Made by a program: the position numbers and the translations under genes
Shown: piece by piece, positions 11,860 through 24,383 of the stretch
Numbering within the stretch: position 1 is the first letter of the stretch
Layout: every line of letters starts with the position of its first letter
Notes under the pieces: model-generated
What the model saw: the letters and a program-made list of their open reading frames with translations, nothing else
Databases searched by the model: none
Told to the model about the DNA's origin: nothing
From: Sepiola atlantica
Lineage: Eukaryota; Mollusca; Cephalopoda; Sepiida; Sepiolidae
Length of the DNA stretch: 64,000 nt
Direction: 5' to 3'
Assembly (NCBI GenBank): GCA_963556195.1
Contig: OY744532.1
Span: 76,583,153 to 76,647,152, forward strand

Positions 11860-11957
11860 TGCTCCGGGTGAGGGTCGAACTCACAACCTCCGCATATTTC
11901 TTACTATTTTCCGACTGTCTATAAGTACGGCGCGCTAACCGATTGCGCCACCGGAGC
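11860..11957 (-). tRNA. tRNA-Ile(UAU) copy 37
   Basis: Consensus mature sequence; intron changes include loss of the G expected to pair with C32. Confidence 0.9.
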
Positions 11958-12186
11958 CGAGAAACCTCGACATAACTTGCAACAATCTCGCGTTATTGGT
12001 TATTATCAAATAATAAAATACGATTTATTATTAATGCTCGATAATATATAAAAAGAAATGTCGAAACTATTAATCGGAAATGTTACAACAAAAAAGTAAG
12101 GACGATAGTATCTTGATAAACACAATACCATTCCAAATGTTTGAATTTCATTGGTATCTAACTATAGAAAATTCAAAGAAAAGTCT

Positions 12187-12284
12187 TGCTCCGGGTGCGG
12201 GTCGAACTCACAACCTCCGCATAACTCTAACTATTTACCGACTGCCTATAAGTACGGCGCGCTAACCGATTGCGCCACCGGAGC
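12187..12284 (-). tRNA. tRNA-Ile(UAU) copy 38
   Basis: T62G mismatch and several intron substitutions. Confidence 0.85.
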
Positions 12285-12513
12285 CGACAGACTTCGACAT
12301 AACTTGCAACAATCTTGCGTTATTGGTTATTATCAAATAATAAAATACGATTTATTATTAATGCTCGATAATATATAAAAAGAAATGTCGAAACTATTAA
12401 TTGGAAATGTTACAACAAACAAGTAAGGACGATAGAATCTTGATAAACACAATACCATTCCAAATGTTTGAATTTCATTGGTATCTAACTATAGAAAATT
12501 CAAAGAAAAGTCT

Positions 12514-12611
12514 TGCTCCGGGTGAGGGTCGAACTCACAACCTCCGCATAACTCTAACTATTTACCGACTGCCTATAAGTACGGCGCGCTAACCGATTGC
12601 GCCACCGGAGC
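12514..12611 (-). tRNA. tRNA-Ile(UAU) copy 39
   Basis: Consensus mature sequence; three intron substitutions. Confidence 0.92.
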
Positions 12612-12840
12612 CGACAAACTTCGACATAACTTGCAACAATCTTGCGTTATTGGTTATTATCAAATAATAAAATAAGATTTATTATTAATGCTCGATAATA
12701 TATAAAAAGAAATGTCGAAACTATTAATTGGAAATGTTACAACAAACAAGTAAGGACGATAGAATCTTGATAAACACAATACCATTCCAAATGTTTGAAT
12801 TTCATTGGTATCTAACTATAGAAAATTCAAAGAAAAGTCT

Positions 12841-12938
12841 TGCTCCGGGTGAGGGTCGAACTCACAACCTCCGCATATCTCTTACTATTTACCGACTGTC
12901 TATAAGTACGGCGCGCTAACCGATTGCGCCACCGGAGC
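12841..12938 (-). tRNA. tRNA-Ile(UAU) copy 40
   Basis: Identical to the consensus copy. Confidence 0.95.
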
Positions 12939-13167
12939 CGACAAACTTCGACATAACTTGCAACAATCTCGCGTTATTGGTTATTATCAAATAATAAAAT
13001 ACGATTTATTATTAATGCTCGATAATATATAAAAAGAAATGTCGAAACTATTAATTGGAAATGTTACAACAAAAAAGTAAGGACGATAGTATCTGGATAA
13101 ACACAATACCATTCCAAATGTTTGAATTTCATTGGTATCTAACTATAGAAAATTCAAAGAAAAGTCT

Positions 13168-13265
13168 TGCTCCGGGTGAGGGTCGAACTCACAACCTCCG
13201 CATATCTCTTACTATTTACCGACTGTCTATAAGTACGGCGCGCTAAGCGATTGTGCCACCGGAGC
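13168..13265 (-). tRNA. tRNA-Ile(UAU) copy 41, D-arm variant
   Basis: D-arm haplotype G12A, G19C: one D-stem pair, the G19-C56 tertiary pair and part of the A box are lost. Confidence 0.7.
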
Positions 13266-13494
13266 CGACAGACTTCGACATAACTTGCAACAATCTCACG
13301 TTATTGGTTATTATCAAATAATAAAATACGTTTTATTATTAATGCTCGATAATATATAAAAAGAAATGTCGAAAATATTAATTGGAAATGTTACAACAAA
13401 AAAGTAAGGACGATAGTATGTTGATAAACACAATACCATTCCCAATGTTTGAATTCCCTTGGTATCTAACTATAGAAAATTCAAAGAAAAGTCT

Positions 13495-13592
13495 TGCTCC
13501 GGGTGAGGGTCGAACTCACAAACTCCGCATGTCTCTTACTATTTACCGACTGTCTATAAGTACGGCGCGCTAACCGATTGCGCCACCGGAGC
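13495..13592 (-). tRNA. tRNA-Ile(UAU) copy 42
   Basis: G46T in the variable loop and one intron change. Confidence 0.9.
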
Positions 13593-13821
13593 CGACAGAC
13601 TTCGACATAACTTGCAACAATCTCGCGTTATTGGTTATTATCAAATAATAAAATACGATTTATTATTAATGCTCGATAATATATAAAAAGAAATGTCGAA
13701 ACTATTAATTGGAAATGTTACAACAAAAAAGTAAGGACGATAGTATCTTGATAAACACAATACCATTCCAAATGTTTGAATTTCATTGGTATCTAACTAT
13801 AGAAAATTCAAAGAAAAGTCT

Positions 13822-13919
13822 TGCTCCGGGTGCGGGTCGAACTCACAACCTCCGCATATCTCTTACTATTTACCGACTGTCTATAAGTACGGCGCGCTAA
13901 CCGATTGCGCCACCGGAGC
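13822..13919 (-). tRNA. tRNA-Ile(UAU) copy 43
   Basis: T62G mismatch with a consensus intron, unlike most T62G copies. Confidence 0.85.
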
Positions 13920-14148
13920 CGACAGACTTCGACATAACTTGCAACAATCTCGCGTTATTGGTTATTATCAAATAATAAAATACGATTTATAATTAATGCT
14001 CGATAATATAACAAAAGAAATGTCGAAACTATTAATTGGAAATGTTACAACAAAAAAGTAAGGACGATAGTATCTTGATAAACACAATACCATTCCAAAT
14101 GTTTGAATTTCATTGGTATCTAACTATAGAAAATTCAAAGAAAAGTCT

Positions 14149-14246
14149 TGCTCCGGGTGAGGGTCGAACTCACAACCTCCGCATATCTCTTACTATTTAC
14201 CGACTGTCTATAAGTACGGCGCGCTAACCGATTGCGCCACCGGAGC
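14149..14246 (-). tRNA. tRNA-Ile(UAU) copy 44
   Basis: Identical to the consensus copy. Confidence 0.95.
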
Positions 14247-14475
14247 CGACAAACTTCGACATAACTTGCAACAATCTCGCGTTATTGGTTATTATCAAAT
14301 AATAAAATACGATTTATTATTAATGCTCGATAATATATAAAAAGAAATGTCGAAACTATTAATTGGAAATGTTACAACAAAAAAGTAAGGACGATAGTAT
14401 CTTGATAAACACAATACCATTCCAAATGTTTGAATTCCCTTGGTATCTAACTATAGAAAATTCAAAGAAAAGTCT

Positions 14476-14573
14476 TGCTCCGGGTGAGGGTCGAACTCAC
14501 AACCTCCGCATATCTCTTACTATTTACCGACTGTCTATAAGTACGGCGCGCTAACCGATTGCGCCACCGGAGC
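14476..14573 (-). tRNA. tRNA-Ile(UAU) copy 45
   Basis: Identical to the consensus copy. Confidence 0.95.
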
Positions 14574-14802
14574 CGACAGACTTCGACATAACTTGCAACA
14601 ATCTCGCGTTATTGGTTATTATCAAATAATAAAATACGATTTATTATTAATGCTCGATAATATAACAAACGAAATGTCGAAACTATTAATTGGAAATGTT
14701 ACAACAAAAAAGTAAGGACGATAGTATCTGGATAAACACAATACCATTCCAAATGTTTGAATTCCCTTGGTATCTAACTATAGAAAATTCAAAGAAAAGT
14801 CT

Positions 14803-14900
14803 TGCTCCGGGTGAGGGTCGAACTCACAATCTCCGCATATCTCTTACTATTTACCGACTGTCTATAAGTACGGCGCGCTAACCGATTGCGCCACCGGAGC
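14803..14900 (-). tRNA. tRNA-Ile(UAU) copy 46
   Basis: G46A in the variable loop. Confidence 0.9.
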
Positions 14901-15129
14901 CGACAAACTTCGACATAACTTGCAACAATCTCGCGTTATTGGTTATTATCAAATAATAAAATACGATTTATTATTAATGCTCGATAATATATAAAAAGAA
15001 ATGTCGAAACTATTAATCGGAAATGTTACAACAAAAAAGTAAGGACGATAGTATCTTGATAAACACAATACCATTCCAAATGTTTGAATTTCATTGGTAT
15101 CTAACTATAGAAAATTCAAAGAAAAGTCT

Positions 15130-15227
15130 TGCTCCGGGTGCGGGTCGAACTCACAACCTCCGCATAACTCTAACTATTTACCGACTGTCTATAAGTACGG
15201 CGCGCTAACCGATTGCGCCACCGGAGC
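15130..15227 (-). tRNA. tRNA-Ile(UAU) copy 47
   Basis: T62G mismatch with intron substitutions; partner of copy 8. Confidence 0.85.
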
Positions 15228-15456
15228 CGACAGACTTCGACATAACTTGCAACAATCTCGCGTTATTGGTTATTATCAAATAATAAAATACGATTTATTA
15301 TTAATGCTCGATTATATAACAAAAGAAATGTCGAAACTATTAATTGGAAATGTTACAACAAACAAGTAAGGACGATAGTATGTTGATAAACACAATACCA
15401 TTCCAAATGTTTGAATTTCATTGGTATCTAACTATAGAAAATTCAAAGAAAAGTCT

Positions 15457-15554
15457 TGCTCCGGGTGAGGGTCGAACTCACAACCTCCGCATATCTCTTA
15501 CTATTTACCGACTGTCTATAAGTACGGCGCGCTAACCGATTGCGCCACCGGAGC
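15457..15554 (-). tRNA. tRNA-Ile(UAU) copy 48
   Basis: Identical to the consensus copy. Confidence 0.95.
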
Positions 15555-15783
15555 CGACAAACTTCGACATAACTTGCAACAATCTCGCGTTATTGGTTAT
15601 TATCAAATAATAAAATACGATTTATTATTAATGCTCGATAATATATAAATAGAAATGTCGAAACTATTAATTGGAAATGTTACAACAAAAAAGTAAGGAC
15701 GATAGTATCTGGATAAACACAATACCATTCCAAATGTTTGAATTTCATTGGTATCTAACTATAGAAAATTCAAAGAAAAGTCT

Positions 15784-15881
15784 TGCTCCGGGTGAGGGTC
15801 GAACTCACAACCTCCGCATATCTCTTACTATTTACCGACTGTCTATAAGCACGGCGCGCTAACCGATTGCGCCACCGGAGC
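15784..15881 (-). tRNA. tRNA-Ile(UAU) copy 49
   Basis: A31G, wobble kept. Confidence 0.9.
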
Positions 15882-16110
15882 CGACAAACTTCGACATAAC
15901 TTGCAACAATCTCGCGTTATTGGTTATTATAAAATAATAAAATACGATTTATTATTAATGCTCGATAATATAACAAACGAAATGTCGAAACTATTAATTG
16001 GAAATGTTACAACAAAAAAATGACGATGATAGTATCTTGATAAACACAATACCATTCCAAATGTTTGAATTTCATTGGTATCTAACTATAGAAAATTCAA
16101 AGAAAAGTCT

Positions 16111-16208
16111 TGCTCCGGGTGAGGGTCGAATTCACAAACTCCGCATATCTCTTACTATTTACCGACTGTCTATAAGTACGGCGCGCTAACCGATTGCGCC
16201 ACCGGAGT
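16111..16208 (-). tRNA. tRNA-Ile(UAU) copy 50
   Basis: Triple haplotype G1A, G46T, G53A. Confidence 0.72.
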
Positions 16209-16437
16209 CGACAGACTTCGACATAACTTGCAACAATCTCGCGTTATTGGTTATTATCAAATAATAAAATACGATTTATTATTAATGCTCGATAATATAT
16301 AAAAAGAAATGTCGAAACTATTAATTGGAAATGTTACAACAAAAAAGTAAGGACGATAGTATCTTGATAAACACAATACCATTCCAAATGTTTGAATTTC
16401 ATTGGTATCTAACTATAGAAAATTCAAAGAAAAGTCT

Positions 16438-16535
16438 TGCTCCGGGTGAGGGTCGAACTCACAACCTCCGCATATCTCTTACTATTTACCGACTGTCTAT
16501 AAGTACGGCGCGCTAACCGATTGCGCCACCGGAGC
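16438..16535 (-). tRNA. tRNA-Ile(UAU) copy 51
   Basis: Identical to the consensus copy. Confidence 0.95.
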
Positions 16536-16764
16536 CGACAGACTTCGACATAACTTGCAACAATCTCGCGTTATTGGTTATTATCAAATAATAAAATACG
16601 ATTTATAATTAATGCTCGATAATATAACAAAAGAAATGTCGAAACTATTAATTGGAAATGTTACAACAAAAAAGTAAGGACGATAGTATCTTGATAAACA
16701 CAATACCATTCCAAATGTTTGAATTTCATTGGTATCTAACTATAGAAAATTCAAAGAAAAGTCT

Positions 16765-16862
16765 TGCTCCGGGTGAGGGTCGAACTCACAACCTCCGCAT
16801 ATCTCTTACTATTTACCGACTGTCTATAAGTACGGCGCGCTAACCGATTGCGCCACCGGAGC
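16765..16862 (-). tRNA. tRNA-Ile(UAU) copy 52
   Basis: Identical to the consensus copy. Confidence 0.95.
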
Positions 16863-17091
16863 CGACGAACTTCGACATAACTTGCAACAATCTCTAGTTA
16901 TTGGTTATTATCAAATAATAACATACGATTTATTATTAATGCTCGATAATATATAAAAAGAAATGTCGAAACTATTAATCGGAAATGTTACAACAAAAAA
17001 GTAAGGACGATAGTATCTTGATAAACACAATACCATTCCAAATCTTTGAATTTCATTGGTATCTAACTATAGAAAATTCAAAGAAAAGTCT

Positions 17092-17189
17092 TGCTCCGGG
17101 TGAGGGTCGAACTCACAACCTCCGCATATCTCTTACTATTTACCGACTGTCTATAAGCACGGCGCGCTAACCGATTGCGCCACCGGAGC
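17092..17189 (-). tRNA. tRNA-Ile(UAU) copy 53
   Basis: A31G, wobble kept. Confidence 0.9.
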
Positions 17190-17418
17190 CGACAAACTTC
17201 GACATAACTTGCAACAATCTCGCGTTATTGGTTATTATAAAATAATAAAATACGATTTATTATTAATGCTCGATAATATAACAAACGAAATGTCGAAACT
17301 ATTAATTGGAAATGTTACAACAAAAAAATGAGGATGATAGTATCTTGATAAACACAATACCATTCCAAATGTTTGAATTTCATTGGTATCTAACTATAGA
17401 AAATTCAAAGAAAAGTCT

Positions 17419-17516
17419 TGCTCCGGGTGAGGGTCGAATTCACAAACTCCGCATATCTCTTACTATTTACCGACTGTCTATAAGTACGGCGCGCTAACCG
17501 ATTGCGCCACCGGAGT
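17419..17516 (-). tRNA. tRNA-Ile(UAU) copy 54
   Basis: Triple haplotype G1A, G46T, G53A. Confidence 0.72.
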
Positions 17517-17745
17517 CGACAGACTTCGACATAACTTGCAACAATCTCGCGTTATTGGTTATTATCAAATAATAAAATACGATTTATTATTAATGCTCGA
17601 TAATATATAAAAAGAAATGTCGAAACTATTAATTGGAAATGTTACAACAAAAAAGTAAGGACGATAGTATCTTGATAAACACAATACCATTCCAAATGTT
17701 TGAATTTCATTGGTATCTAACTATAGAAAATTCAAAGAAAAGTCT

Positions 17746-17843
17746 TGCTCCGGGTGAGGGTCGAACTCACAACCTCCGCATATCTCTTACTATTTACCGA
17801 CTGTCTATAAGTACGGCGCGCTAACCGATTGCGCCACCGGAGC
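17746..17843 (-). tRNA. tRNA-Ile(UAU) copy 55
   Basis: Identical to the consensus copy. Confidence 0.95.
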
Positions 17844-18072
17844 CGACAGACTTCGACATAACTTGCAACAATCTCGCGTTATTGGTTATTATCAAATAAT
17901 AAAATACGATTTATAATTAATGCTCGATAATATAACAAAAGAAATGTCGAAACTATTAATTGGAAATGTTACAACAAAAAAGTAAGGACGATAGTATCTT
18001 GATAAACACAATACCATTCCAAATGTTTGAATTTCATTGGTATCTAACTATAGAAAATTCAAAGAAAAGTCT

Positions 18073-18170
18073 TGCTCCGGGTGAGGGTCGAACTCACAAC
18101 CTCCGCATATCTCTTACTATTTACCGACTGTCTATAAGTACGGCGCGCTAACCGATTGCGCCACCGGAGC
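18073..18170 (-). tRNA. tRNA-Ile(UAU) copy 56
   Basis: Identical to the consensus copy. Confidence 0.95.
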
Positions 18171-18399
18171 CGACGAACTTCGACATAACTTGCAACAATC
18201 TCTAGTTATTGGTTATTATCAAATAATAACATACGATTTATTATTAATGCTCGATAATATATAAAAAGAAATGTCGAAACTATTAATCGGAAATGTTACA
18301 ACAAAAAAGTAAGGACGATAGTATCTTGATAAACACAATACCATTCCAAATGTTTGAATTTCATTGGTATCTAACTATAGAAAATTCAAAGAAAAGTCT

Positions 18400-18497
18400 T
18401 GCTCCGGGTGAGGGTCGAACTCACAACCTCCGCATATCTCTTACTATTTACCGACTGTCTATAAGTACGGCGCGCTAACCGATTGCGCCACCGGAGC
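18400..18497 (-). tRNA. tRNA-Ile(UAU) copy 57
   Basis: Identical to the consensus copy. Confidence 0.95.
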
Positions 18498-18726
18498 CGA
18501 CAGACTTCGACATAACTTGCAACAATCTGGCGTTATTGGTTATTATCAAATAATAAAATACGATTTATTATTAATGCTCGATAATATATAAAAAGAAATG
18601 TCGAAACTATTAATTGGAAATGTTACAACAAAAAAGTAAGGAAGATAGTATCTTGATAAACACAATACCATTCCAAATGTTTGAATTTCATTGGTATCTA
18701 ACTATAGAAAATTCAAAGAAAAGTCT

Positions 18727-18824
18727 AGCTCCGGGTGAGGGTCGAACTCACAACCTCCGCATATCTCTTACTATTTACCGACTGTCTATAAGTACGACGC
18801 GCTAACCGATTGCGCCACCGGAGC
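18727..18824 (-). tRNA. tRNA-Ile(UAU) copy 58
   Basis: Discriminator A73T plus C27T (wobble with G43). Confidence 0.82.
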
Positions 18825-19053
18825 CGACAGACTTCGACATAACTTGCAACAATCTCGCGTTATTGGTTATTATCAAATAATAAAATACGATTTATTATTA
18901 ATGCTCGATAATATATAAAAAGAAATGTCGAAACTATTAATTGGAAATGTTACAACAAAAAAGTAAGGACGATAGTATCTTGATAAACACAATACCATTC
19001 CAAATGTTTGAATTTCATTGGTATCTAACTATAGAAAATTCAAAGAAAAGTCT

Positions 19054-19151
19054 TGCTCCGGGTGAGGGTCGAACTCACAACCTCCGCATATCTCTTACTA
19101 TTTACCGACTGTCTATAAGTACGGCGCGCTAACCGATTGCGCCACCGGAGC
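19054..19151 (-). tRNA. tRNA-Ile(UAU) copy 59
   Basis: Identical to the consensus copy. Confidence 0.95.
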
Positions 19152-19380
19152 CGACAGACTTCGACTTAACTTGCAACAATCTCGCGTTATTGGTTATTAT
19201 CAAATAATAAAATACGATTTATAATTAATGCTCGATAATATAACAAAAGAAATGTCGAAACTATTAATTGGAAATGTTACAACAAAAAAGTAAGGACGAT
19301 AGTATCTTGATAAATACAATACCATTCCAAATGTTTGAATTTCATTGGTATCTAACTATAGAAAATTCAAAGAAAAGTCT

Positions 19381-19478
19381 TGCTCCGGGTGAGGGTCGAA
19401 CTCACAACCTCCGCATATCTCTTACTATTTACCGACTGTCTATAAGTACGGCGCGCTAACCGATTGCGCCACCGGAGC
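19381..19478 (-). tRNA. tRNA-Ile(UAU) copy 60
   Basis: Identical to the consensus copy. Confidence 0.95.
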
Positions 19479-19707
19479 CGACAAACTTCGACATAACTTG
19501 CAACAATCTCGCGTTATTGGTTATTATCAAATAATAACATACGATTTATTATTAATGCTCGATAATATATAAAAAGAAATGTCGAAACTATTAATCGGAA
19601 ATGTTACAACAAAAAAGTAAGGACGATAGTATCTTGATAAACACAATACCATTCCAAATCTTTGAATTTCATTGGTATCTAACTATAGAAAATTCAAAGA
19701 AAAGTCT

Positions 19708-19805
19708 TGCTCCGGGTGAGGGTCGAACTCACAACCTCCGCATATCTCTTACTATTTACCGACTGTCTATAAGTACGGCGCGCTAACCGATTGCGCCACC
19801 GGAGC
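19708..19805 (-). tRNA. tRNA-Ile(UAU) copy 61
   Basis: Identical to the consensus copy. Confidence 0.95.
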
Positions 19806-20034
19806 CGACAAACTTCGACATAACTTGCAACAATCTGGCGTTATTGGTTATTATCAAATAATAAAATACGATTTATTATTAATGCTCGATAATATATAAA
19901 AAGAAATGTCGAAACTATTAATTGGAAATGTTACAACAAAAAAGTAAGGAAGATAGTATCTTGATAAACACAATACCATTCCAAATGTTTGAATTTCATT
20001 GGTATCTAACTATAGAAAATTCAAAGAAAAGTCT

Positions 20035-20132
20035 TGCTCCGGGTGAGGGTCGAACTCACAACCTCCGCATATCTCTTACTATTTACCGACTGTCTATAAG
20101 TACGGCGCGCTAACCGATTGCGCCACCGGAGC
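20035..20132 (-). tRNA. tRNA-Ile(UAU) copy 62
   Basis: Identical to the consensus copy. Confidence 0.95.
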
Positions 20133-20361
20133 CGACAAACTACGACATAACTTGCAACAATCTCGCGTTATTGGTTATTATCAAATAATAACATACGATT
20201 TATTATTAATGCTCGATAATATATAAAAAGAAATGTCGAAACTATTAATTGGAAATGTTACAACAAAAAAATGGGGATGATAGTATCTTGATAAACACAA
20301 TACCATTCCAAATGTTTGAATTTCATTGGTATCTAACTATAGAAAATTCAAAGAAAAGTCT

Positions 20362-20459
20362 TGCTCCGGGTGAGGGTCGAATTCACAAACTCCGCATATC
20401 TCTTACTATTTACCGACTGTCTATAAGTACGGCGCGCTAACCGATTGCGCCACCGGAGT
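20362..20459 (-). tRNA. tRNA-Ile(UAU) copy 63
   Basis: Triple haplotype G1A, G46T, G53A. Confidence 0.72.
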
Positions 20460-20688
20460 CGACAGACTTCGACATAACTTGCAACAATCTCGCGTTATTG
20501 GTTATTATCAAATAATAAAATACGATTTATTATTAATGCTCGATAATATATAAAAAGAAATGTCGAAACTATTAATTGGAAATGTTACAACAAAAAAGTA
20601 AGGACGATAGTATCTTGATAAACACAATACCATTCCAAATGTTTGAATTTCATTGGTATCTAACTATAGAAAATTCAAAGAAAAGTCT

Positions 20689-20786
20689 TGCTCCGGGTGA
20701 GGGTCGAACTCACAACCTCCGCATATCTCTTACTATTTACCGACTGTCTATAAGTACGGCGCGCTAACCGATTGCGCCACCGGAGC
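20689..20786 (-). tRNA. tRNA-Ile(UAU) copy 64
   Basis: Identical to the consensus copy. Confidence 0.95.
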
Positions 20787-21015
20787 CGACAGACTTCGAC
20801 ATAACTTGCAACAATCTCGCGTTATTGGTTATTATCAAATAATAAAATACGATTTATAATTAATGCTCGATAATATAACAAAAGAAATGTCGAAACTATT
20901 AATTGGAAATGTTACAACAAAAAAGTAAGGACGATAGTATCTTGATAAACACAATACCATTCCAAATGTTTGAATTTCATTGGTATCTAACTATAGAAAA
21001 TTCAAAGAAAAGTCT

Positions 21016-21113
21016 TGCTCCGGGTGAGGGTCGAACTCACAACCTCCGCATATCTCTTACTATTTACCGACTGTCTATAAGTACGGCGCGCTAACCGATT
21101 GCGCCACCGGAGC
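21016..21113 (-). tRNA. tRNA-Ile(UAU) copy 65
   Basis: Identical to the consensus copy. Confidence 0.95.
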
Positions 21114-21342
21114 CGACAGACTTCGACATAACTTGCAACAATCTCACGTTATTGGTTATTATCAAATAATAAAATACGATTTATTATTAATGCTCGATAA
21201 TATATAAAAAGAAATGTCGAAAATATTAATTGGAAATGTTACAACAAAAAAGTAAGGACGATAGTATCTTGATAAACACAATACCATTCCAAATGTTTGA
21301 ATTCCCTTGGTATCTAACTATAGAAACTTCAAAGAAAAGTCT

Positions 21343-21440
21343 TGCTCCGGGTGAGGGTCGAACTCACAACCTCCGCATATTTCTTACTATTTTCCGACTG
21401 TCTATAAGTACGGCGCGCTAACCGATTGCGCCACCGGAGC
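21343..21440 (-). tRNA. tRNA-Ile(UAU) copy 66
   Basis: Consensus mature sequence with the same intron changes as copy 37. Confidence 0.9.
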
Positions 21441-21669
21441 CGAGAAACCTCGACATAACTTGCAACAATCTCGCGTTATTGGTTATTATCAAATAATAAA
21501 ATACGATTTATTATTAATGCTCGATAATATATAAAAAGAAATGTCGAAACTATTAATCGGAAATGTTACAACAAAAAAGTAAGGACGATAGTATCTTGAT
21601 AAACACAATACCATTCCAAATGTTTGAATTTCATTGGTATCTAACTATAGAAAATTCAAAGAAAAGTCT

Positions 21670-21767
21670 TGCTCCGGGTGCGGGTCGAACTCACAACCTC
21701 CGCATAACTCTAACTATTTACCGACTGCCTATAAGTACGGCGCGCTAACCGATTGCGCCACCGGAGC
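21670..21767 (-). tRNA. tRNA-Ile(UAU) copy 67
   Basis: T62G mismatch and intron substitutions; partner of copy 38. Confidence 0.85.
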
Positions 21768-21996
21768 CGACAGACTTCGACATAACTTGCAACAATCTTG
21801 CGTTATTGGTTATTATCAAATAATAAAATACGATTTATTATTAATGCTCGATAATATATAAAAAGAAATGTCGAAACTATTAATTGGAAATGTTACAACA
21901 AACAAGTAAGGACGATAGAATCTTGATAAACACAATACCATTCCAAATGTTTGAATTTCATTGGTATCTAACTATAGAAAATTCAAAGAAAAGTCT

Positions 21997-22094
21997 TGCT
22001 CCGGGTGAGGGTCGAACTCACAACCTCCGCATAACTCTAACTATTTACCGACTGCCTATAAGTACGGCGCGCTAACCGATTGCGCCACCGGAGC
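21997..22094 (-). tRNA. tRNA-Ile(UAU) copy 68
   Basis: Consensus mature sequence; three intron substitutions as in copy 39. Confidence 0.92.
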
Positions 22095-22323
22095 CGACAA
22101 ACTTCGACATAACTTGCAACAATCTTGCGTTATTGGTTATTATCAAATAATAAAATACGATTTATTATTAATGCTCGATAATATATAAAAAGAAATGTCG
22201 AAACTATTAATTGGAAATGTTACAACAAACAAGTAAGGACGATAGAATCTTGATAAACACAATACCATTCCAAATGTTTGAATTTCATTGGTATCTAACT
22301 ATAGAAAATTCAAAGAAAAGTCT

Positions 22324-22421
22324 TGCTCCGGGTGAGGGTCGAACTCACAACCTCCGCATATCTCTTACTATTTACCGACTGTCTATAAGTACGGCGCGCT
22401 AACCGATTGCGCCACCGGAGC
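22324..22421 (-). tRNA. tRNA-Ile(UAU) copy 69
   Basis: Identical to the consensus copy. Confidence 0.95.
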
Positions 22422-22650
22422 CGACAAACTTCGACATAACTTGCAACAATCTCGCGTTATTGGTTATTATCAAATAATAAAATACGATTTATTATTAATG
22501 CTCGATAATATATAAAAAGAAATGTCGAAACTATTAATTGGAAATGTTACAACAAAAAAGTAAGGACGATAGTATCTGGATAAACACAATACCATTCCAA
22601 ATGTTTGAATTTCATTGGTATCTAACTATAGAAAATTCAAAGAAAAGTCT

Positions 22651-22748
22651 TGCTCCGGGTGAGGGTCGAACTCACAACCTCCGCATATCTCTTACTATTT
22701 ACCGACTGTCTATAAGTACGGCGCGCTAAGCGATTGTGCCACCGGAGC
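22651..22748 (-). tRNA. tRNA-Ile(UAU) copy 70, D-arm variant
   Basis: D-arm haplotype G12A, G19C. Confidence 0.7.
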
Positions 22749-22977
22749 CGACAGACTTCGACATAACTTGCAACAATCTCACGTTATTGGTTATTATCAA
22801 ATAATAAAATACGTTTTATTATTAATGCTCGATAATATATAAAAAGAAATGTCGAAAATATTAATTGGAAATGTTACAACAAAAAAGTAAGGACGATAGT
22901 ATGTTGATAAACACAATACCATTCCCAATGTTTGAATTCCCTTGGTATCTAACTATAGAAAATTCAAAGAAAAGTCT

Positions 22978-23075
22978 TGCTCCGGGTGAGGGTCGAACTC
23001 ACAAACTCCGCATGTCTCTTACTATTTACCGACTGTCTATAAGTACGGCGCGCTAACCGATTGCGCCACCGGAGC
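22978..23075 (-). tRNA. tRNA-Ile(UAU) copy 71
   Basis: G46T and one intron change; partner of copy 42. Confidence 0.9.
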
Positions 23076-23304
23076 CGACAGACTTCGACATAACTTGCAA
23101 CAATCTCGCGTTATTGGTTATTATCAAATAATAAAATACGATTTATTATTAATGCTCGATAATATATAAAAAGAAATGTCGAAACTATTAATTGGAAATG
23201 TTACAACAAAAAAGTAAGGACGATAGTATCTTGATAAACACAATACCATTCCAAATGTTTGAATTTCATTGGTATCTAACTATAGAAAATTCAAAGAAAA
23301 GTCT

Positions 23305-23402
23305 TGCTCCGGGTGAGGGTCGAACTCACAACCTCCGCATATCTCTTACTATTTACCGACTGTCTATAAGTACGGCGCGCTAACCGATTGCGCCACCGGA
23401 GC
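23305..23402 (-). tRNA. tRNA-Ile(UAU) copy 72
   Basis: Identical to the consensus copy. Confidence 0.95.
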
Positions 23403-23631
23403 CGACAGACTTCGACATAACTTGCAACAATCTCGCGTTATTGGTTATTATCAAATAATAAAATACGATTTATAATTAATGCTCGATAATATAACAAAAG
23501 AAATGTCGAAACTATTAATTGGAAATGTTACAACAAAAAAGTAAGGACGATAGTATCTTGATAAACACAATACCATTCCAAATGTTTGAATTTCATTGGT
23601 ATCTAACTATAGAAAATTCAAAGAAAAGTCT

Positions 23632-23729
23632 TGCTCCGGGTGAGGGTCGAACTCACAACCTCCGCATATCTCTTACTATTTACCGACTGTCTATAAGTAC
23701 GGCGCGCTAACCGATTGCGCCACCGGAGC
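23632..23729 (-). tRNA. tRNA-Ile(UAU) copy 73
   Basis: Identical to the consensus copy. Confidence 0.95.
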
Positions 23730-23958
23730 CGACAAACTTCGACATAACTTGCAACAATCTCGCGTTATTGGTTATTATCAAATAATAAAATACGATTTAT
23801 TATTAATGCTCGATAATATATAAAAAGAAATGTCGAAACTATTAATTGGAAATGTTACAACAAAAAAGTAAGGACGATAGTATCTTGATAAACACAATAC
23901 CATTCCAAATGTTTGAATTCCCTTGGTATCTAACTATAGAAAATTCAAAGAAAAGTCT

Positions 23959-24056
23959 TGCTCCGGGTGAGGGTCGAACTCACAACCTCCGCATATCTCT
24001 TACTATTTACCGACTGTCTATAAGTACGGCGCGCTAACCGATTGCGCCACCGGAGC
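23959..24056 (-). tRNA. tRNA-Ile(UAU) copy 74
   Basis: Identical to the consensus copy. Confidence 0.95.
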
Positions 24057-24285
24057 CGACAAACTTCGACATAACTTGCAACAATCTCGCGTTATTGGTT
24101 ATTATCAAATAATAAAATACGATTTATTATTAATGCTCGATAATATATAAAAAGAAATGTCGAAACTATCAATTGGAAATGTTACAACAAAAAAGTAAGG
24201 ACGATAGTATGTTGATGAACACAATACCATTCCAAATGTTTGAATTCCATTGGTATCTAACTATAGAAAATTCAAAGAAAAGTCT

Positions 24286-24383
24286 TGCTCCGGGTGAGGG
24301 TCGAACTCACAACCTCCGCATATCTCTTACTATTTACCGACTGTCTATAAGTACGGCGCGCTAACCGATAGCGCCACCGAAGC
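24286..24383 (-). tRNA. tRNA-Ile(UAU) copy 75
   Basis: C4T (wobble with G69) and A14T, which loses the U8-A14 tertiary pair. Confidence 0.78.
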
